From NCBI RefSeq assembly GCF_005239225.2, contig NC_133287.1:6181493-6245492 (forward strand): a stretch of DNA of 64,000 nucleotides, written 5' to 3'. The notes beneath the pieces are model-generated. The model was not told the origin of the DNA, did not search any database, and was given only the letters and a program-made list of their open reading frames with translations. Source of the DNA: Populus alba (taxonomy: Eukaryota > Streptophyta > Magnoliopsida > Malpighiales > Salicaceae). A program made the position numbers and the translations under genes. Positions 41,001-53,454 of the stretch are shown here, one piece after another. Positions within the stretch are counted from its first letter, which is position 1, and every line of letters starts with the position of its first letter.

Positions 41001-44000
41001 TTATAATGGGAAAATTGTTCTAAATGTTTTGGTGGAAGGAAAATAGACAGTGTATAGAGGGGCTTGCAAACTTAATTATAAGATAAAACGAGCAAGTGGT
41101 GCAATAAGCTTTTAATATGATCACGAAAACGGTTCATACTAGCAGTCATGTATGTCCTATGTATCTGTTTGATGTAAAGTTATTCACATTTTTAACTTTA
41201 AAACAACCGGTGGCTTACAATTTGACATTCAGAACTTAGAATTATAAGGAACTGAAGGTCTAAATTATTGTTCTTGTCGAGTGCAAAATTTGTTTGTAAG
41301 AACCTGGTATAATTTGGAAACCCATTGTATCTCTGTGTGTGTGTGTTTTTTCCCATTAAATTCAGTAGGCCAGATAGCATGTCGCTGCTCTCCTGTTGTT
41401 TGTTCCTATTTGCATAAGGTCACAAATTGGTATAAGACATCGAACTGAAAATGCAGTAACATTTGCTTCTTTTTGTTGTTTGTTTAATATTTTACATGGT
41501 TGAAGAGTTGATGTTTGTTGTTAGGAGCAGGAAAACAGCTAACATAATGCTAAGAAATATAAAGATAAAAACTTTGGTTTTGTTTTTGGATTACTTCTGG
41601 TTTATCTTTCTCATAATGAAAATTTATGACCTATTCATATTATGATCATTATAGGGATGTCAGTTTCAACAAGTTGGTTGGAAAAATTCCAGACACCATA
41701 ACTGCAGAACGCCTGCGATTCATGTAAGTCTGGTTCAAATTTCAGGTTACATTTACTGAAATTTTAAAGAAACTCATTCCAAACAAAATTAAAAATGATA
41801 ATTTTTGTTTCGTGAAACATGATATCCATAAATGAAAGAGTAATCCGAACTTGTCTCTTGAAGGACAAAGCTGAAGTACATACATACTCTTAAAGCAAGC
41901 AAACATATTTATCGAAGTTTCATGATTGTATTTGCTCCCTGGTTCTGGAGTCTAGACCTTTTTTTTTTTTTTTTTTTTATAAAGGAGCCGTTCAGAACAA
42001 GGGCCCTTGTCAAGGGAGACTTGGAGTCTTTTCTTTTTTTCAGGATCGTGTCTGAAATCTCCAACCTTGTGGTTGCAAGCTCAAAAATGTTAGCATTACA
42101 CAAAATAATAGTAATATATCATAAAAATCCAGAAAATGCAACAATTAGACTTTTATATTGGATCTTTTCTAATTACTTCAGATATAGCTTACTAATATTG
42201 GCTGTTACTTTTTTAGCTTTTTAACTGGCAACTTGTTAAGTGGAGATGTACCAGATTCAATCTTGAAGGACGGGACCAATGTGTATGTATCTTGTCTGAT
42301 GCTTGTTACAGATTATTCTTTATCACATATCATTTGTTTACTTTTTCTTCAAGGTGCTTAGCATTTTATTGCTCTAAAGCTCTTATAATCTCAATTGACT
42401 TTCTTGTGTAATACTTGTGTGCAGTGATTTGTCATATAATAACTTTGCATTGCGAGGCCCTGAGCAACCTGCTTGTCAAGAAAACATGTGAGAATACTAT
42501 TAAAAGTTTTCCTATATATTTCCTGTTTGATATATTCTGGGAATTGATTTTTATTTTACATGTTCTTTTGATCTTACTAGGAATTTAAACCTGAACTTGT
42601 TCCGTAGCTCTTCAATGGGAAACAGCTCGTAAGATGCTTTCTCCAGATGTTTTTGGTTTTGTTGTTTGTTTGTGAACCAATTGAGAAATGATGGAGAAAT
42701 TATAGAAGCTAGCATAGATTTTTCTGAATCCACTGTGCATGTTATTCCTAATTATTTTCATCTCCGCTCTTTGATATAGTTTTATTCAGAATCCCCTATG
42801 CATATGTTATGCTAAGTTATTTTTGTTCCTACACTTTAATAGAAGGAGAATTCTTCCATGCAAGGGGACTTTCAGCTGCCCTAAATGTAAGTACATGTTA
42901 TTATGAAGTTTGCAAACCAGTGATGTCCATTGCTCTACATTTCCTTCTGAACTTTATAAACTACTTTTGTAATTTCTTTGTTAACTCATGCATGAAATTT
43001 TGAATCACCTTCCAGTGCTTCGTGCAAATCTCAGCTGATTCCAGAAAAAACTGAACATAAATAATATAGATTGTAAACCAAATTTTCCCCTTTACTTCAG
43101 AGGAAGCATTTTGATTAGATTTCTGGTTTTTCACTTAGTTCAGAAGAATATGCTATTTACATATGTTTCTTTGGCCTGTCTCGTAGCAACCTGAGGCTGC
43201 CTCTTATTACTTCTTCAGTACAACTAGTTGAATGACAAGTATTTAAATAAAAGGAATATATTCTGCAGTAGCATTGTACATAATGCACAAACACTTCTTG
43301 CCCTAGCACAATCCAAAAGTAAATGATCTACAAATTCAATGGTTTCTTGTTACATAAAATCTTTGTTTGATAGGATTTTTCTCTCCTCTGAAGATCTTCT
43401 GCCATGAATATCCTTCTGCCATGCTACTTTCCATGAAAGGAAGACACTTCGGATAAATCTATAATTGTCCAGACAGCCTTCCATCAAAATTTGCATTCTG
43501 AGTAAGATTACCCCTGCATGTCATCTCAGGCTCACATTATCTTTAAAACTAGAGACCAACTAAAAGAAATGTTCAGAATCAATTGCCCAATCTTGTGCAC
43601 TCCTGAACTATATGTAAACAGAGGTTTACCATTTACTTGGATAGAACTCATCAAGCATCTCTCTCACTAGCACACTCAAAAAGATTTAAGAATTGGGCTT
43701 TTACCACACCAGTATCATGCCTAATCAACGTAAAATCCTCCCTTCGTTCATGATCAAAGTGATTTATAGATTCTATACCCTATTTAGCAACAATAACCAA
43801 TCTCCATTTTAATTATTATCCATCATGGACATCAAAAACCACTTTCAATGACTGTTGTCAAGTGTTTACTCAAACCTACTATTTTGAAGGAAGCTTAAAC
43901 CCACCCCACCCCACCCTCTCCTTCAACTAACTGTACATGGTATTATATTGCTCCTCGTAGTACCCTCTAAATCTCCTTCAAACCTTCTCAAGCCAGCTTT

Positions 44001-47000
44001 GGAGTAAAGGAAATAAGGTATTGCAAAAACAGTCATTAGGGAGATCTGCAAGGATGCTGATCGGCTAGCATCCATAGCAAAATGTCTGTATCATTTCTCT
44101 GCAACACTAAAAATATTGTTGAGTTGTGACACATTTTCTTGGCACTTGTATATAAAAGGAACGGCCCTCCAATGGAAGCACAAAACATTACTGTTCATTG
44201 CAGGAAGGGCCATTATTAAGCGTAGTGGAAAGAGCTGAGACCTGTAACCAAGAGCTTACAGGTTTGAGGCATGAAAGGCATATCTCATGTAGAAAAGCTG
44301 ACAGTGACGGAGTTTTATCTATGTCCTAACCGCAACTGGAAAAATGGTCCCCTGTTTTAGCAAACAATCATACAAAATCGTCGTGCAGTAATAAATTGGG
44401 CTATAATAATTATCATTTCAGCCTGCACAGGTGTAACAACATGCGCTGTAACGAGTAAACAATGTACTTAAATTGCATTCAAGCATGTGTAATCAATTAT
44501 ATGACTGGAACATATTGAAATAAATAAAATGCTCAAATGTCCTTTATCTTCTCTCATTCTGTTTCTTTGTGGGCAGATTCAAATTGTTTACATGTTAACA
44601 GTGGTGGAAAGGATGTAATCATCAAGGAAAATAAAACAACCTTTTCATATGAAGGAGATGGAGAAGAAGAAGGTGGCGCAGCTAAATATTTTGTAAATGA
44701 GCAAAGCTTCTGGGGGTTTAGTAGCTCTGGAGACTTCATGGATGATAATAATTTCCAAAATACTCGCTATACTATATCTATGCAATCATCAACCCTCCCT
44801 GAATTATACTCGACAGCTCGCATATCCCCAATTTCTCTTACCTATTTCCATTATTGCTTAGAAAATGGGAACTACACAGTAAACCTTCACTTTGCTGAGA
44901 TACAATTTACTAATGACCTGACGTATAGGAGCTTAGGCAGGCGTATCTTTGACATTTATGTTCAGGTATGTAGTTACACTAATGTGAAACCATGCATTTT
45001 TTTTTTTCTGTTGTTGGAAGGAAGACTTAACTGGACTGCTTTATCTCAGGAAATATTGGTTTGGGAGAAATTCAATATTGAAGATCAGGTTGGCAGTGCT
45101 GAAAAGCCTTTAGTGAAACAAGTATTGAATGTCAGTGTGACTGATAATATGTTGGAGATCAGATTCTATTTTGCTGGGAAAGGGACGACAAGGATTCCTG
45201 ATAGGGGAGTTTATGGTCCCATCATATCAGCCATCTCTGTGTTTTCTGGTATGTCATTTGCTTTAGATTTATTCTTGATCATATAATTTCCAACAGTCCT
45301 GTACATATGATTGCTTTAAAACCAGCACCACTGAACAAAAGCAGAAGATTTTAGAGCTGCATCACACATTTTTGACATGTCTCGGGAAGGAAATTTTATG
45401 TTGTGATTTAAATCTCCGATCTGTGTGTGTGATCAATTTTCCTGTTTAATTGGCAGATTTGAAACCTTGTTCAAGTGGGAAAAAGAAGGAAACTGTTTAT
45501 GCGGTTGCTGGAGCTGTTGTAGCATCATGTCTCATTGCCATTATACTAGGAATCCTTTGGTGGAAAGGCTACTTGCCAGGAAAATGGTGCCGGAAAAAAG
45601 GTAATACCTACCCGGATTTGTGTTAATAGTTTAATAAAATTCCATTTTGCATCCATGTTTGGCAGATGTCGGAAGAATTGTATGTGGGTATAACTTGCAT
45701 AGCTGTCTAACAACCACAGCCTCAAATGGAGTCCTTATTCTGGGGTGAGAGTATGAACTAGCTACAAACAAATTGAGATTTCTTTACTATCATCATGCAT
45801 GCACATTTAGGGAAAAGGTTAGCCAAAAAGGCATCAAAGTTTCATGGGCTTATCGTTTTTTTCTGATACGAGTGGCTTCAATACTTCACCTCAAGATGAT
45901 TATGCACAAATAATTGAGAAAAAAAACTAGTTTATGTGATAGTTTCACTGTGCATTGTATTGTGCAATGTGAGTGAAATCATTGTGGGTTTCAGAATTGT
46001 TTTTTTTTTTTCTTTAAACCTCGCTGTTTTTTGAGGTTTGGGCTTGATAGTTTGTTTTGATTTGATTTTTATGAGGTTATTGCATTGTCAAAAAAATATC
46101 TTTACTTGCTCATAAAAATAACTTTTAATCCTACCCACACAACGTATACATTTTCAAGTTTGACTTGCATGATAGCTCATAAAGATGCTTTTCTGAGGGA
46201 AGAAAGGAAGCTTACTATAGACATGCTCATGTTGGAGGACGAGAGATGCCTTTTCAACAGGGTTTCATGGTCTTCTCAGTATTACATCAAAAGACTGACA
46301 ATTCATTGTCACTTGACGCCCTGTCTCCTACTTGAACAGATGCTGAAGGACTTAATTTTCCAAATGGAACATTTTCTTTGAAACAAATTAGAGCTGCTAC
46401 TGATGACTTTGATCCTTCTAACAAGATTGGAGAAGGTGGTTTTGGTCCTGTATACAAGGTACTAGGCAAAAGTTATCAGCTTTCCCGTTTGGAGTATCTT
46501 CTGCATGCGTCTCTCTTTTTTATGTCACAACAACATGAAGTTTTTGATAGAGGCCAGCGTGCAGGGTCAATTACCTGATGGTACTGTAATAGCGGTGAAG
46601 CAACTCTCATCAAAATCAAGGCAAGGAAATCGTGAATTCTTAAATGAGATGGGCATCATTTCTTGCTTGCAGCATCCGAATCTTGTGAAGCTGCATGGAT
46701 GTTGTATTGAAAGTGACCAGCTATTATTGATTTATGAGTACATGGAAAACAATAGTCTTGCGCGTGCTCTATTCGGTGAGTGTTCATCATATGAAATGCG
46801 CAATTTCATCTAAACTATTATAATGCTGTAATTGAAAGGTTCATATGGATAGCGTTTTAATTGAGCAAGCCTTGTTTTCTTCTTGGATGATTTGTAGGTC
46901 ATGAAATCAATCAGCCTAACCTGGACTGGCCTTCAAGGCTTAAGATCTGTATTGGGATAGCTAGAGGTCTAGCTTTTCTCCATGAAGAATCAAGATTTAA

Positions 47001-47850
47001 GATTGTTCACAGAGACATTAAAGCTACAAATGTGCTACTTGATGGGGATCTGAATCCTAAAATATCCGATTTTGGATTGGCCAGGCTTGATGAAGAAGAG
47101 AAGAGCCACATCAGCACCCGAGTTGCTGGAACCATGTTAGTCACCACTTGCTTTAATAAATGAAAACCTGAAATTTCTGGTATCTTGTTCCTTTTCAGTG
47201 TTAAATTACAGGAGTTCTTTATCTCGATATGCAGAGGATACATGGCACCAGAATATGCACTGTGGGGTTACTTGACCTACAAAGCAGATGTTTACAGTTT
47301 TGGGGTTGTGGCTTTGGAAATTGTTAGCGGGAAGAACAACAATAACTATATGCCAAGCGACAACAATTGTGTTTGTCTCTTAGATTGGGTAATCTTCTTC
47401 CTGTTCTTAATACATTGCCCTTATGTTGTAGCTTGCAAGACTCAATGAGGAAGTTTTAACTTACGCATGTTGCAGGCCTGCCATTTGCAACAAAGTGGGA
47501 GCTTGATGGAGCTTGTTGATGAGACGTTAAAATCTGAAGTTAACATGAAAGAAGCAGAAATTATGGTTAAGGTAGCTCTCTTGTGTACAAATGCATCCCC
47601 GACACTGAGGCCTACAATGTCGGAGGCAGTGAGCATGCTTGAAGGACGAATGGCTGTTCCTGACACAGTTCCAGTACTTTCATATACCGATGATTTGAGG
47701 TTCAAAGCCATGAGAGAACTCCGTCAGCATGAGCAAAGACATAGTTTCAGTGGGAGCCAAACACAAAGGTCAAACACTGTTCAAATGTTTAGCTCTTCGT
47801 CTAAATCTGAGAACGCCAGTTACGAGATAGGCTCAGAACCAGAACTCTAA
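38096..47850 (+). CDS. RLK2: LRR-malectin receptor-like kinase, LRR subfamily VIII-2
   Basis: Paralogue of RLK1 with the same 24-exon plan: 38096-38192, 38726-38900, 39146-39217, 39311-39379, 39460-39531, 39743-39814, 39937-40008, 40101-40172, 40281-40352, 40457-40528, 40627-40698, 41655-41723, 42217-42282, 42425-42487, 42581-42628, 42843-42886, 44577-44965, 45050-45248, 45457-45600, 46340-46458, 46565-46775, 46898-47135, 47235-47388, 47476-47850. Sum 3036 nt, 1011 aa, with no internal stop. Order: signal peptide ([14 protein letters not shown]), cap ([11 protein letters not shown]), LRRs, malectin domain (about 403-598), membrane segment ([15 protein letters not shown]), kinase with GEGGFG (678-683), AVK lysine 698, HRD aspartate 796 and DFG aspartate 814. 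An ATG at 38100 is out of frame, so 38096 is the start. The C-terminal tail is shorter than in RLK1 and lacks its acidic run. Ligand and partners unknown. Confidence 0.93.
43280..43500 (-). mobile_element. Relic of a LINE-type (zf-RVT-like) segment in RLK2 intron 16
   Basis: The minus strand reads [20 protein letters not shown], then [20 protein letters not shown], with a stop between them. 'VDHLLLHC' is a recurrent motif of the zinc-binding C-terminal part of plant LINE reverse transcriptases. The match is short and the frame broken. Intron 16 is 1690 bp here against 435 bp in RLK1, so an insertion is plausible. Confidence 0.35.
44205..44300 (+). mobile_element. tRNA-derived SINE-like sequence in RLK2 intron 16
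   Basis: Sequences resembling Pol III box A (gtagtggaaagagc, 44222-44235) and box B (ggtttgaggc, 44261-44270) are spaced as in a tRNA head. They are not followed by a tRNA 3' acceptor stem but by unrelated sequence, which suits a tRNA-derived SINE. The box B change (ttTga for ttCga) suggests decay. The 3' end was not identified. Confidence 0.4.
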
Positions 47851-49414
47851 TCATGTTCCAGAGGATTATTTGGGGTTCTTAACAGCTGGGATGTGCTGGC
47901 TCTGTAGCTGTTGTGATGTTGAGTTTCAGCTATTTTTTTGAAATTTAACTCGCTGGGACCGCATCGTTCACCATAAAAATCTGGTGAGGAATTCATTGAT
48001 ATGACGTAAAATTTTATGGTATATATATGTACTCTTTTTTTTTTTTTTTCCAGGTTGTGAAAAAGAGGACTGGTTTGAATTTTTTTATATATATTAAATT
48101 ACAAATTCATTTTATTCAAATTTATCATACGGTTCTGTACACACTTGAATTTTTTTTTTTTTTTTTTTTGAAGTTGTCTTCCTTGTACATTTCTATCATT
48201 TCCTAACTGCCAGGTTTTCAATTTTTTTTTAGAATAGCTAGTATGTCTCATTCTAGTTCAAAAAAAAAAAAAAAAAACTGAATATATTTCATCTCACTCA
48301 AAATCTCAACCTCTTTCAGAAATTTCCATCCAAATTCTGGTTGATCATTGTTCTGGTTCTATTTTGGTCGTTGTTTTGATTCTAGTTAATAATGTTTTTT
48401 TTTTTATATTTTTTTTAAAAAAAATATTATTCAGTTTTACGGTATTAATTATATCTTTCAATTTGATTATTGAATCAAGTTAAATTTTAATAAGGAGTCT
48501 TTTTACATATTTTTATATCTCAGGTTAAAATTTTAGGGTAATCAGAGTTTGAAAAGGCCTCTCAAGAGATGTTTAATATTATTCTTGTAATTTTATTCAA
48601 AATTCATAATTTTGTTTAGAAATGTCATTATATTCTTTTTTTTTAGATTGATTTTTTCTTAATTTCATCATTTAACAATAATGAGATTATTGATAATAGG
48701 AGTTTTATAAATTTTTTTTATTTGCATTATTTGAGATATCATGGTTTCAACTCGAGTAACGAATTTAAAAATTAATTCAGTTGATATAGGTCAACTTAAT
48801 ATGTTATCGTCTTAATATTTTTTTTATAAAATTTGAATATTTTTTTTTAATCAAACAATATTCTTACTACTTATCCAGATTATATTTGGACTCGTTGAAT
48901 TGATCGAGTTATATTGAATTCAACTTTTATTTTTTTTATTTATGTTTGAAATTTGAAATTATATAATTTTAAGTTCGTTTAGATTTGAATTAAAATTATA
49001 TTTATTGAATTATATATATATATACACCTACACACATTAAAAAAAAACGATACAAATTTGAAATGGAACGCCAAAATCCTTCGTAACCAAAGCATACAAT
49101 TCCAATTCAAAAAAATAAAACACATTGACGAACTTGTTTCTAACAATCTAAAATTGAAGGTACATTAACACAATTTAATGGGAAAACTTTGTAAAGATCA
49201 TGTTTTGTTCCATTTTAAAAAGATTTTAATGTGGGAAACTGCTTGGCGTCTGCTTGTGATCAATTAGCAGGGGCAAAAAAATGATGGGACTTTAAAAATA
49301 AAACAGAAAGAATCAATATACCAGGCGAATTTGTTCACTGAAGTGCAGGGCCTTCCATTGAATTGGCGTTTGTATATATTAATTAAATACAATTTTGGCC
49401 GACCCTAGTAGTAA
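47851..49414. other. Intergenic after RLK2
   Basis: The first few hundred bases should be the RLK2 3' UTR. From 48.0 to 49.1 kb the sequence is AT-rich with long poly-T and poly-A runs and an old dispersed repeat (about 48700-48920). No gene is supported. Confidence 0.45.
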
Positions 49415-49486
49415 GCCTCTGTAGCACAGTGGTAGTGCATTTGCCTTTTAAGCAAGAAGTCGTGAGTTCGAACCTCGCCAGGGGCA
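49415..49486 (+). tRNA. tRNA-Lys(UUU)-like gene
   Basis: A 72-nt cloverleaf can be drawn by hand: acceptor GCCTCTG (49415-49421) with CAGGGGC (49479-49485, one G-T pair), D stem GCAC/GTGC, anticodon stem TTTGC/GCAAG around loop CTTTTAA (anticodon TTT at 49447-49449), a 5-base variable loop, T stem GTGAG/CTCGC with loop TTCGAAC, and discriminator A. Internal boxes A and B are recognisable. The T-loop and length are normal. The body does not match the usual plant tRNA-Lys sequence as I recall it, so isoacceptor identity rests on the anticodon alone. It could be a rare isodecoder or a tRNA-like pseudogene. Confidence 0.75.
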
Positions 49487-49492
49487 TTTCTG

Positions 49493-49499
49493 TTTTTTT
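49493..49499 (+). terminator. Pol III T-run terminator after the tRNA
   Basis: Seven T residues starting 7 bases after the discriminator base, the normal Pol III stop signal. Confidence 0.75.
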
Positions 49500-51239
49500 A
49501 ATTTATTTTTAATTTTTTTTACCGACCCCTGAATTCTTCTTCATGTAAATTAAACACTGTACTTAGTCAAAACCAAGTAAGTAAATTTAGTAGTTTCATC
49601 CTTTTGTCTGAGCCTAATTAATTAATTAATTAGATTTAAAGTATGTAGCTGCTGGGCTGTATACAAAGAGAGAGAAAGCATTATTTTATTAAAAAATAAT
49701 GGATGGATGACATTTCAACCTACTCCTGAATATCCATCCATCCAGTTAAACGATAGTGAAGTGGGGGAAGAAAAAATGGAGTCATATCTCGTCTGTCAAC
49801 TTCTAACAGAATGGTCGCCAAACTGGCTATTTTGGGCTATTAGTATACGAGGTATAATAATTTTGAGAATTAACACTTCCTCATAAGGTTTTCTTGAAGT
49901 ATAGCACAGTTTTGGAATCTTGCAGTTAACAAACGTAATATTTAATTGATATTATGATTATAAAACGTGATATCTATTAAATATTATGGTTTAGAATTGT
50001 AATAAATATTAAAAAACAATCTTTAAATATTTTGAGGATTAAAGTAAAAAAAATCCTTGGCATTTCATTCTTCATTGCTTTAGTGAAATGCCAAGACCTT
50101 TTAATATATACTAACTATTTAACCGATGGCGAGTCTAAGTTTCACATTTTTTTCTTTCTTAAAAAAAACATATATGTAGATTTTTACAACATGTTTTTGT
50201 ATATAAAATAAATTCCAAGCATAGAATTCAAAAAATTCATACATATCTATTTCAAATAAATCAGAACTATTTATGCAATAAAAAAATTTATCAAGTCTGA
50301 TCCCTACCTAGCCATAGTCAATCAATAAAACCCGTGACTCAGATTATGGAATTTAATTGGGTTCAACAATGTTTTTTTTTATATTTTTTTAATCTTAAAA
50401 TAGTCACCTATAAAATTAAAAACTAACAAAATATCAAAGTGATTGAAAAAAAAATCAAACTGAAACAAATTATGTTGCTTAATTAATAATCAACCAAATA
50501 TTAAATGATGAAATAAAAATGCAATTATAATGAATAAAAATAAAATAATAAAATAAAAAAAACCCACAGTTCATGGACGTTTAGAAAAAGACTTAAGTAC
50601 ACAAGCCTGGAGTAGCCCCTATGCTCGAGCCTTTTTTTTTTTTTTTCTTAAGGGGCGGAATAATAGGGTGGATGACCTATCATCTGTACTATAATGCTTT
50701 GAAAAAAGAAACAGTAGGCAACATGTTGTTTGCATTGCCTAGATTCTAAAGATCTCTGATTGCTGTAAAATCAGGCTGGTTTATTTCAGACAAAAAAAAC
50801 CCATTTTCAACCATATTTTTTCATGTGAAAAAAAAAAACATTTTTCACACCTTATAAAACATATACATAGCCTCTAGTAGCCTAGAAATTAGCTTCAAAA
50901 CTCACAATCAACCTGAAAAAAAATCTTTTTGGATTCTGAATCTAACATTTTAAGCAAGTTTAAGGGGAAAAGCACAATGTATAAACTTTCTCCATAAAAA
51001 AAGAACTCATTGACATCAAAACCACCCATTTTCGTGACCAAAATTGGTCTCAATCAAGATTTTCTCTCTCTTACCACTGAAATCTGGCCGCTTTCTTTTT
51101 TCTCTTTTAAACCAAGAACTTAAAAATATAAAAAATAAATTTTGAAACCAAAATTAAATTTCTTAATTTGTTAGGAACTGAAATTTTATAATGTGAAAAC
51201 TTGGAGGACCAAAGTGTACACTTAACCCTATTTAGAAAA
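49500..51239. other. AT-rich intergenic DNA
   Basis: No gene is supported. It holds poly-A/T runs and short open frames without domains. Confidence 0.4.
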
Positions 51240-52345
51240 ACCATCTTTTTGCCATGGTGTTGGGGCTGGCTTGCCCTTGTCCTGGGCGTGAGCCAACCCA
51301 AGCCCCCACATGGGGACACCCGTCTCTAAAGGTGTTTATGGTCCGGTTCGGTCTGGTTTTAACCTAAAAATTCAACCAAAATAGAAAATAATATTCCTTG
51401 TTAATATAACATAGACCAAACCGAGAACCGATTTTGTTCGGTTTGGGTCGATTTTTTAGCATTAAAAACCAATCAAAACTGAAATTAGAAGATTTGGGAG
51501 GCCTTCGTGAGTGCTGGAATGAGATTCCTTGATTATAGAAATAATGAAGTCAGATGTGGGCAAGAGATATATTTGGCCGTTAAAGAGAATTATTCCTTCT
51601 TTGAATAGTTATGGACCTAAAGCTTCTCTCTCGATTTTCTTCATAAAGTCTTGCAAGCATGGGGTAGCCAAGATGTGGTGTCAAAGACTTAAAACTTAAA
51701 AGTAAGATTTAATGTTAACATATGAGAGAAAATGAGAGAGAAGAGCACATAGGAGAGGGAAGGGAAGGGGCGAGGCGACTGGAAAGGGAAGGGGAAGGGG
51801 CGGTTAGAAAGGGAAAAGGGGGAAAGGGGTGGCTGGAAAGTGGGGAAGGGAAAAAATGATTTAGGGTTAGGGATGTTTTTTTTTTATACCTTTTTCTAAG
51901 TTATTTAGATTTAATTAAATCAGTTCAGTTTTGTCTGGTTTAATTGGTTTAAGCTTTTTAAAACCGAAACGATCCAGATTGAATTCTTTTATTTTTTTTA
52001 TTTTTTAATCAATTTATTCAATTTTTTCTATCAGTTAGGTTTTTACAGTTATTTGTTTTTGTTTTTTTGGTTTAATCAGTTGATCGGTTTTTTTGAACAC
52101 CCCTACCTGGTGCTGGGGCTGCTTGCCATTGCACCAGGTCAGACCCGAAGCGCTAGGTGGCATTGGGGCTGGCTTCCCTTGCCCTGGGTGGGAGCCAGGC
52201 TCATGGCCCCACGCATGATCACCTTGTGCTTGGGCTGCCTGCTCTTTTGTTGGGTTAGACTCGCGCATCATGTGGCGTTGGGGCTAGCTTGCCCTGTTTC
52301 CAAGGCTAAATGTCAGACCCAACGTGGTGTTGCGCCATGGCCACA
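51240..52345. repeat. GC-rich diverged minisatellite, interrupted by an inserted element
   Basis: Phrases of the type 'ttggggctggcttgccct' recur near 51259, 52112, 52164, 52228 and 52277, spaced about 50-65 bp, with 'cctgggcgtgagcca / cctgggtgggagcca' between. The left part (51240-51328) and right part (52104-52345) are separated by an AT-rich element with inverted ends, listed next. The GC content is far above its surroundings. Open frames on both strands here look repetitive and are not called as genes. Confidence 0.65.
51329..52103. mobile_element. Non-autonomous TIR element (hAT-like ends) with polypurine core
   Basis: The left end aaggtgtttatggtccggtt and the reverse complement of the right end (ggggtgttcaaaaaaaccga) share GGTGTT and an ACCGGTT/ACCGATC style, and both flanks are rich in 'accgaacc / ggtttaat' phrases in inverted order. 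No target duplication was found. The interior carries a G/A tract at about 51725-51855 with several GGG runs. No transposase frame is visible. The class is inference from terminal style. Confidence 0.45.
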
Positions 52346-52528
52346 AATAATAATATTTTTTAGTATTAATACTTTCAATGATAATAAAAATAATAATCTT
52401 TGTACCCCAAATAATAATATTTTTGATATTAATACTTTGAATTACAATAAAAATAAATATTTTTACTTTCAAGTATAATAAAAATAAAAATATTTTACCG
52501 CAAATAATAATATTTTTAATATTAATGC

Positions 52529-52576
<48 letters not shown>
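52344..52576. repeat. AT-rich tandem repeat ending in (AAT)n
   Basis: The phrase 'caaataataatatttttnatattaatactttcaa' recurs near 52344, 52409 and 52500, then passes into a perfect AAT/ATA run at 52527-52576. Confidence 0.8.
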
Positions 52577-52628
52577 TTTATCCTTCAAATCAACTATATT
52601 GTTTTTCTTTGGTGGTAATAAGATGTTG

Positions 52629-52690
52629 GACCTGGACACGTCCAGGCCCAAACCCCATGTTGGGTTGGATACGTCCCCACCCAACACCAT
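52629..52690. repeat. Short palindromes in GC-rich remnant
   Basis: cctggacacgtccagg (52633-52648) is a near-perfect palindrome with 7-bp arms. Next to it, gttgggt and acccaac flank 'tggatacgtcccc' to give a second stem. These probably belong to the same GC-rich repeat family as 51240-52345. Confidence 0.6.
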
Positions 52691-52724
52691 GTTGGCTTGA
52701 TTTTAAATATTAGGAAATTAGCTA

Positions 52725-53180
52725 AAAAAATCTCATAATTATTTTAAATATTCATTAATTTTAATTGAAAATATTTTTTGCCATGATACACGAATTATGA
52801 AAAGCCCTTTCACCTTCCACGATAGGTGAACCATGTTAGGGCATATACATTGATTTTTTTTTCCACAATAATTTATTTGGAGTATACGAGCTCATAATAA
52901 ACTCAAAATAATAGATTTATTCATGAGCATAAATCTTTATTTTAAGTCATAGATAGACCATCAACTAGAAATCTAGCAATGCATTTGAGCCACATTTAGA
53001 CAATACAATGTAGCTTACCTTAGGTAAGGTACGCTACGAGTGCTAATATTTTCATTAGATACAATCCATCTTTTATCCTAGAATTTCATATAAAACTTGT
53101 CAACTCAAGTCTTCTAATGACCTTGAACTAAACAATTAAATGGTGACTCTCCAATCCACGCAACACGTTCAACGAGCGAA
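52725..53180. repeat. Dispersed repeat, copy B (partner at 7130-7565)
   Basis: Collinear with copy A through 'tctcataattattttaaatattca', 'gtcatagatagacc', 'gacaatacaatgtagctta' and 'ggtgactctcc'. Copy B carries an extra segment around 52810-52860. Possible Ty3/gypsy LTR-plus-leader remnant, by the same reasoning as copy A. Confidence 0.55.
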
Positions 53181-53454
53181 CAATATTCACTAACAATTTT
53201 TTCATTCTTCATTCTCTTAATCTACCAATAAAAAATATTATGTAAGAATCTTTTCTCTTGTTTTTTACTCTCTGTCTATATTATATTTTTGATAGATATT
53301 ATGGTTGACTATTTCGTTGTGTTATATATATATATATTGTTATTGTTATGACAGTGAGCGAGGTGTTTGATTTAGTATTTGATGATGATAAAAAGTGTTG
53401 GGTTTATGAATTTGTTTTAATTTATTTTATTTTTAATATTATTGTCTTCTTAGT

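Noticed and set aside
51107..52478. Several open frames on both strands in the GC-rich block
   Set aside because: They follow the tandem repeat in every frame and cross the boundary of an inserted element; no domain.
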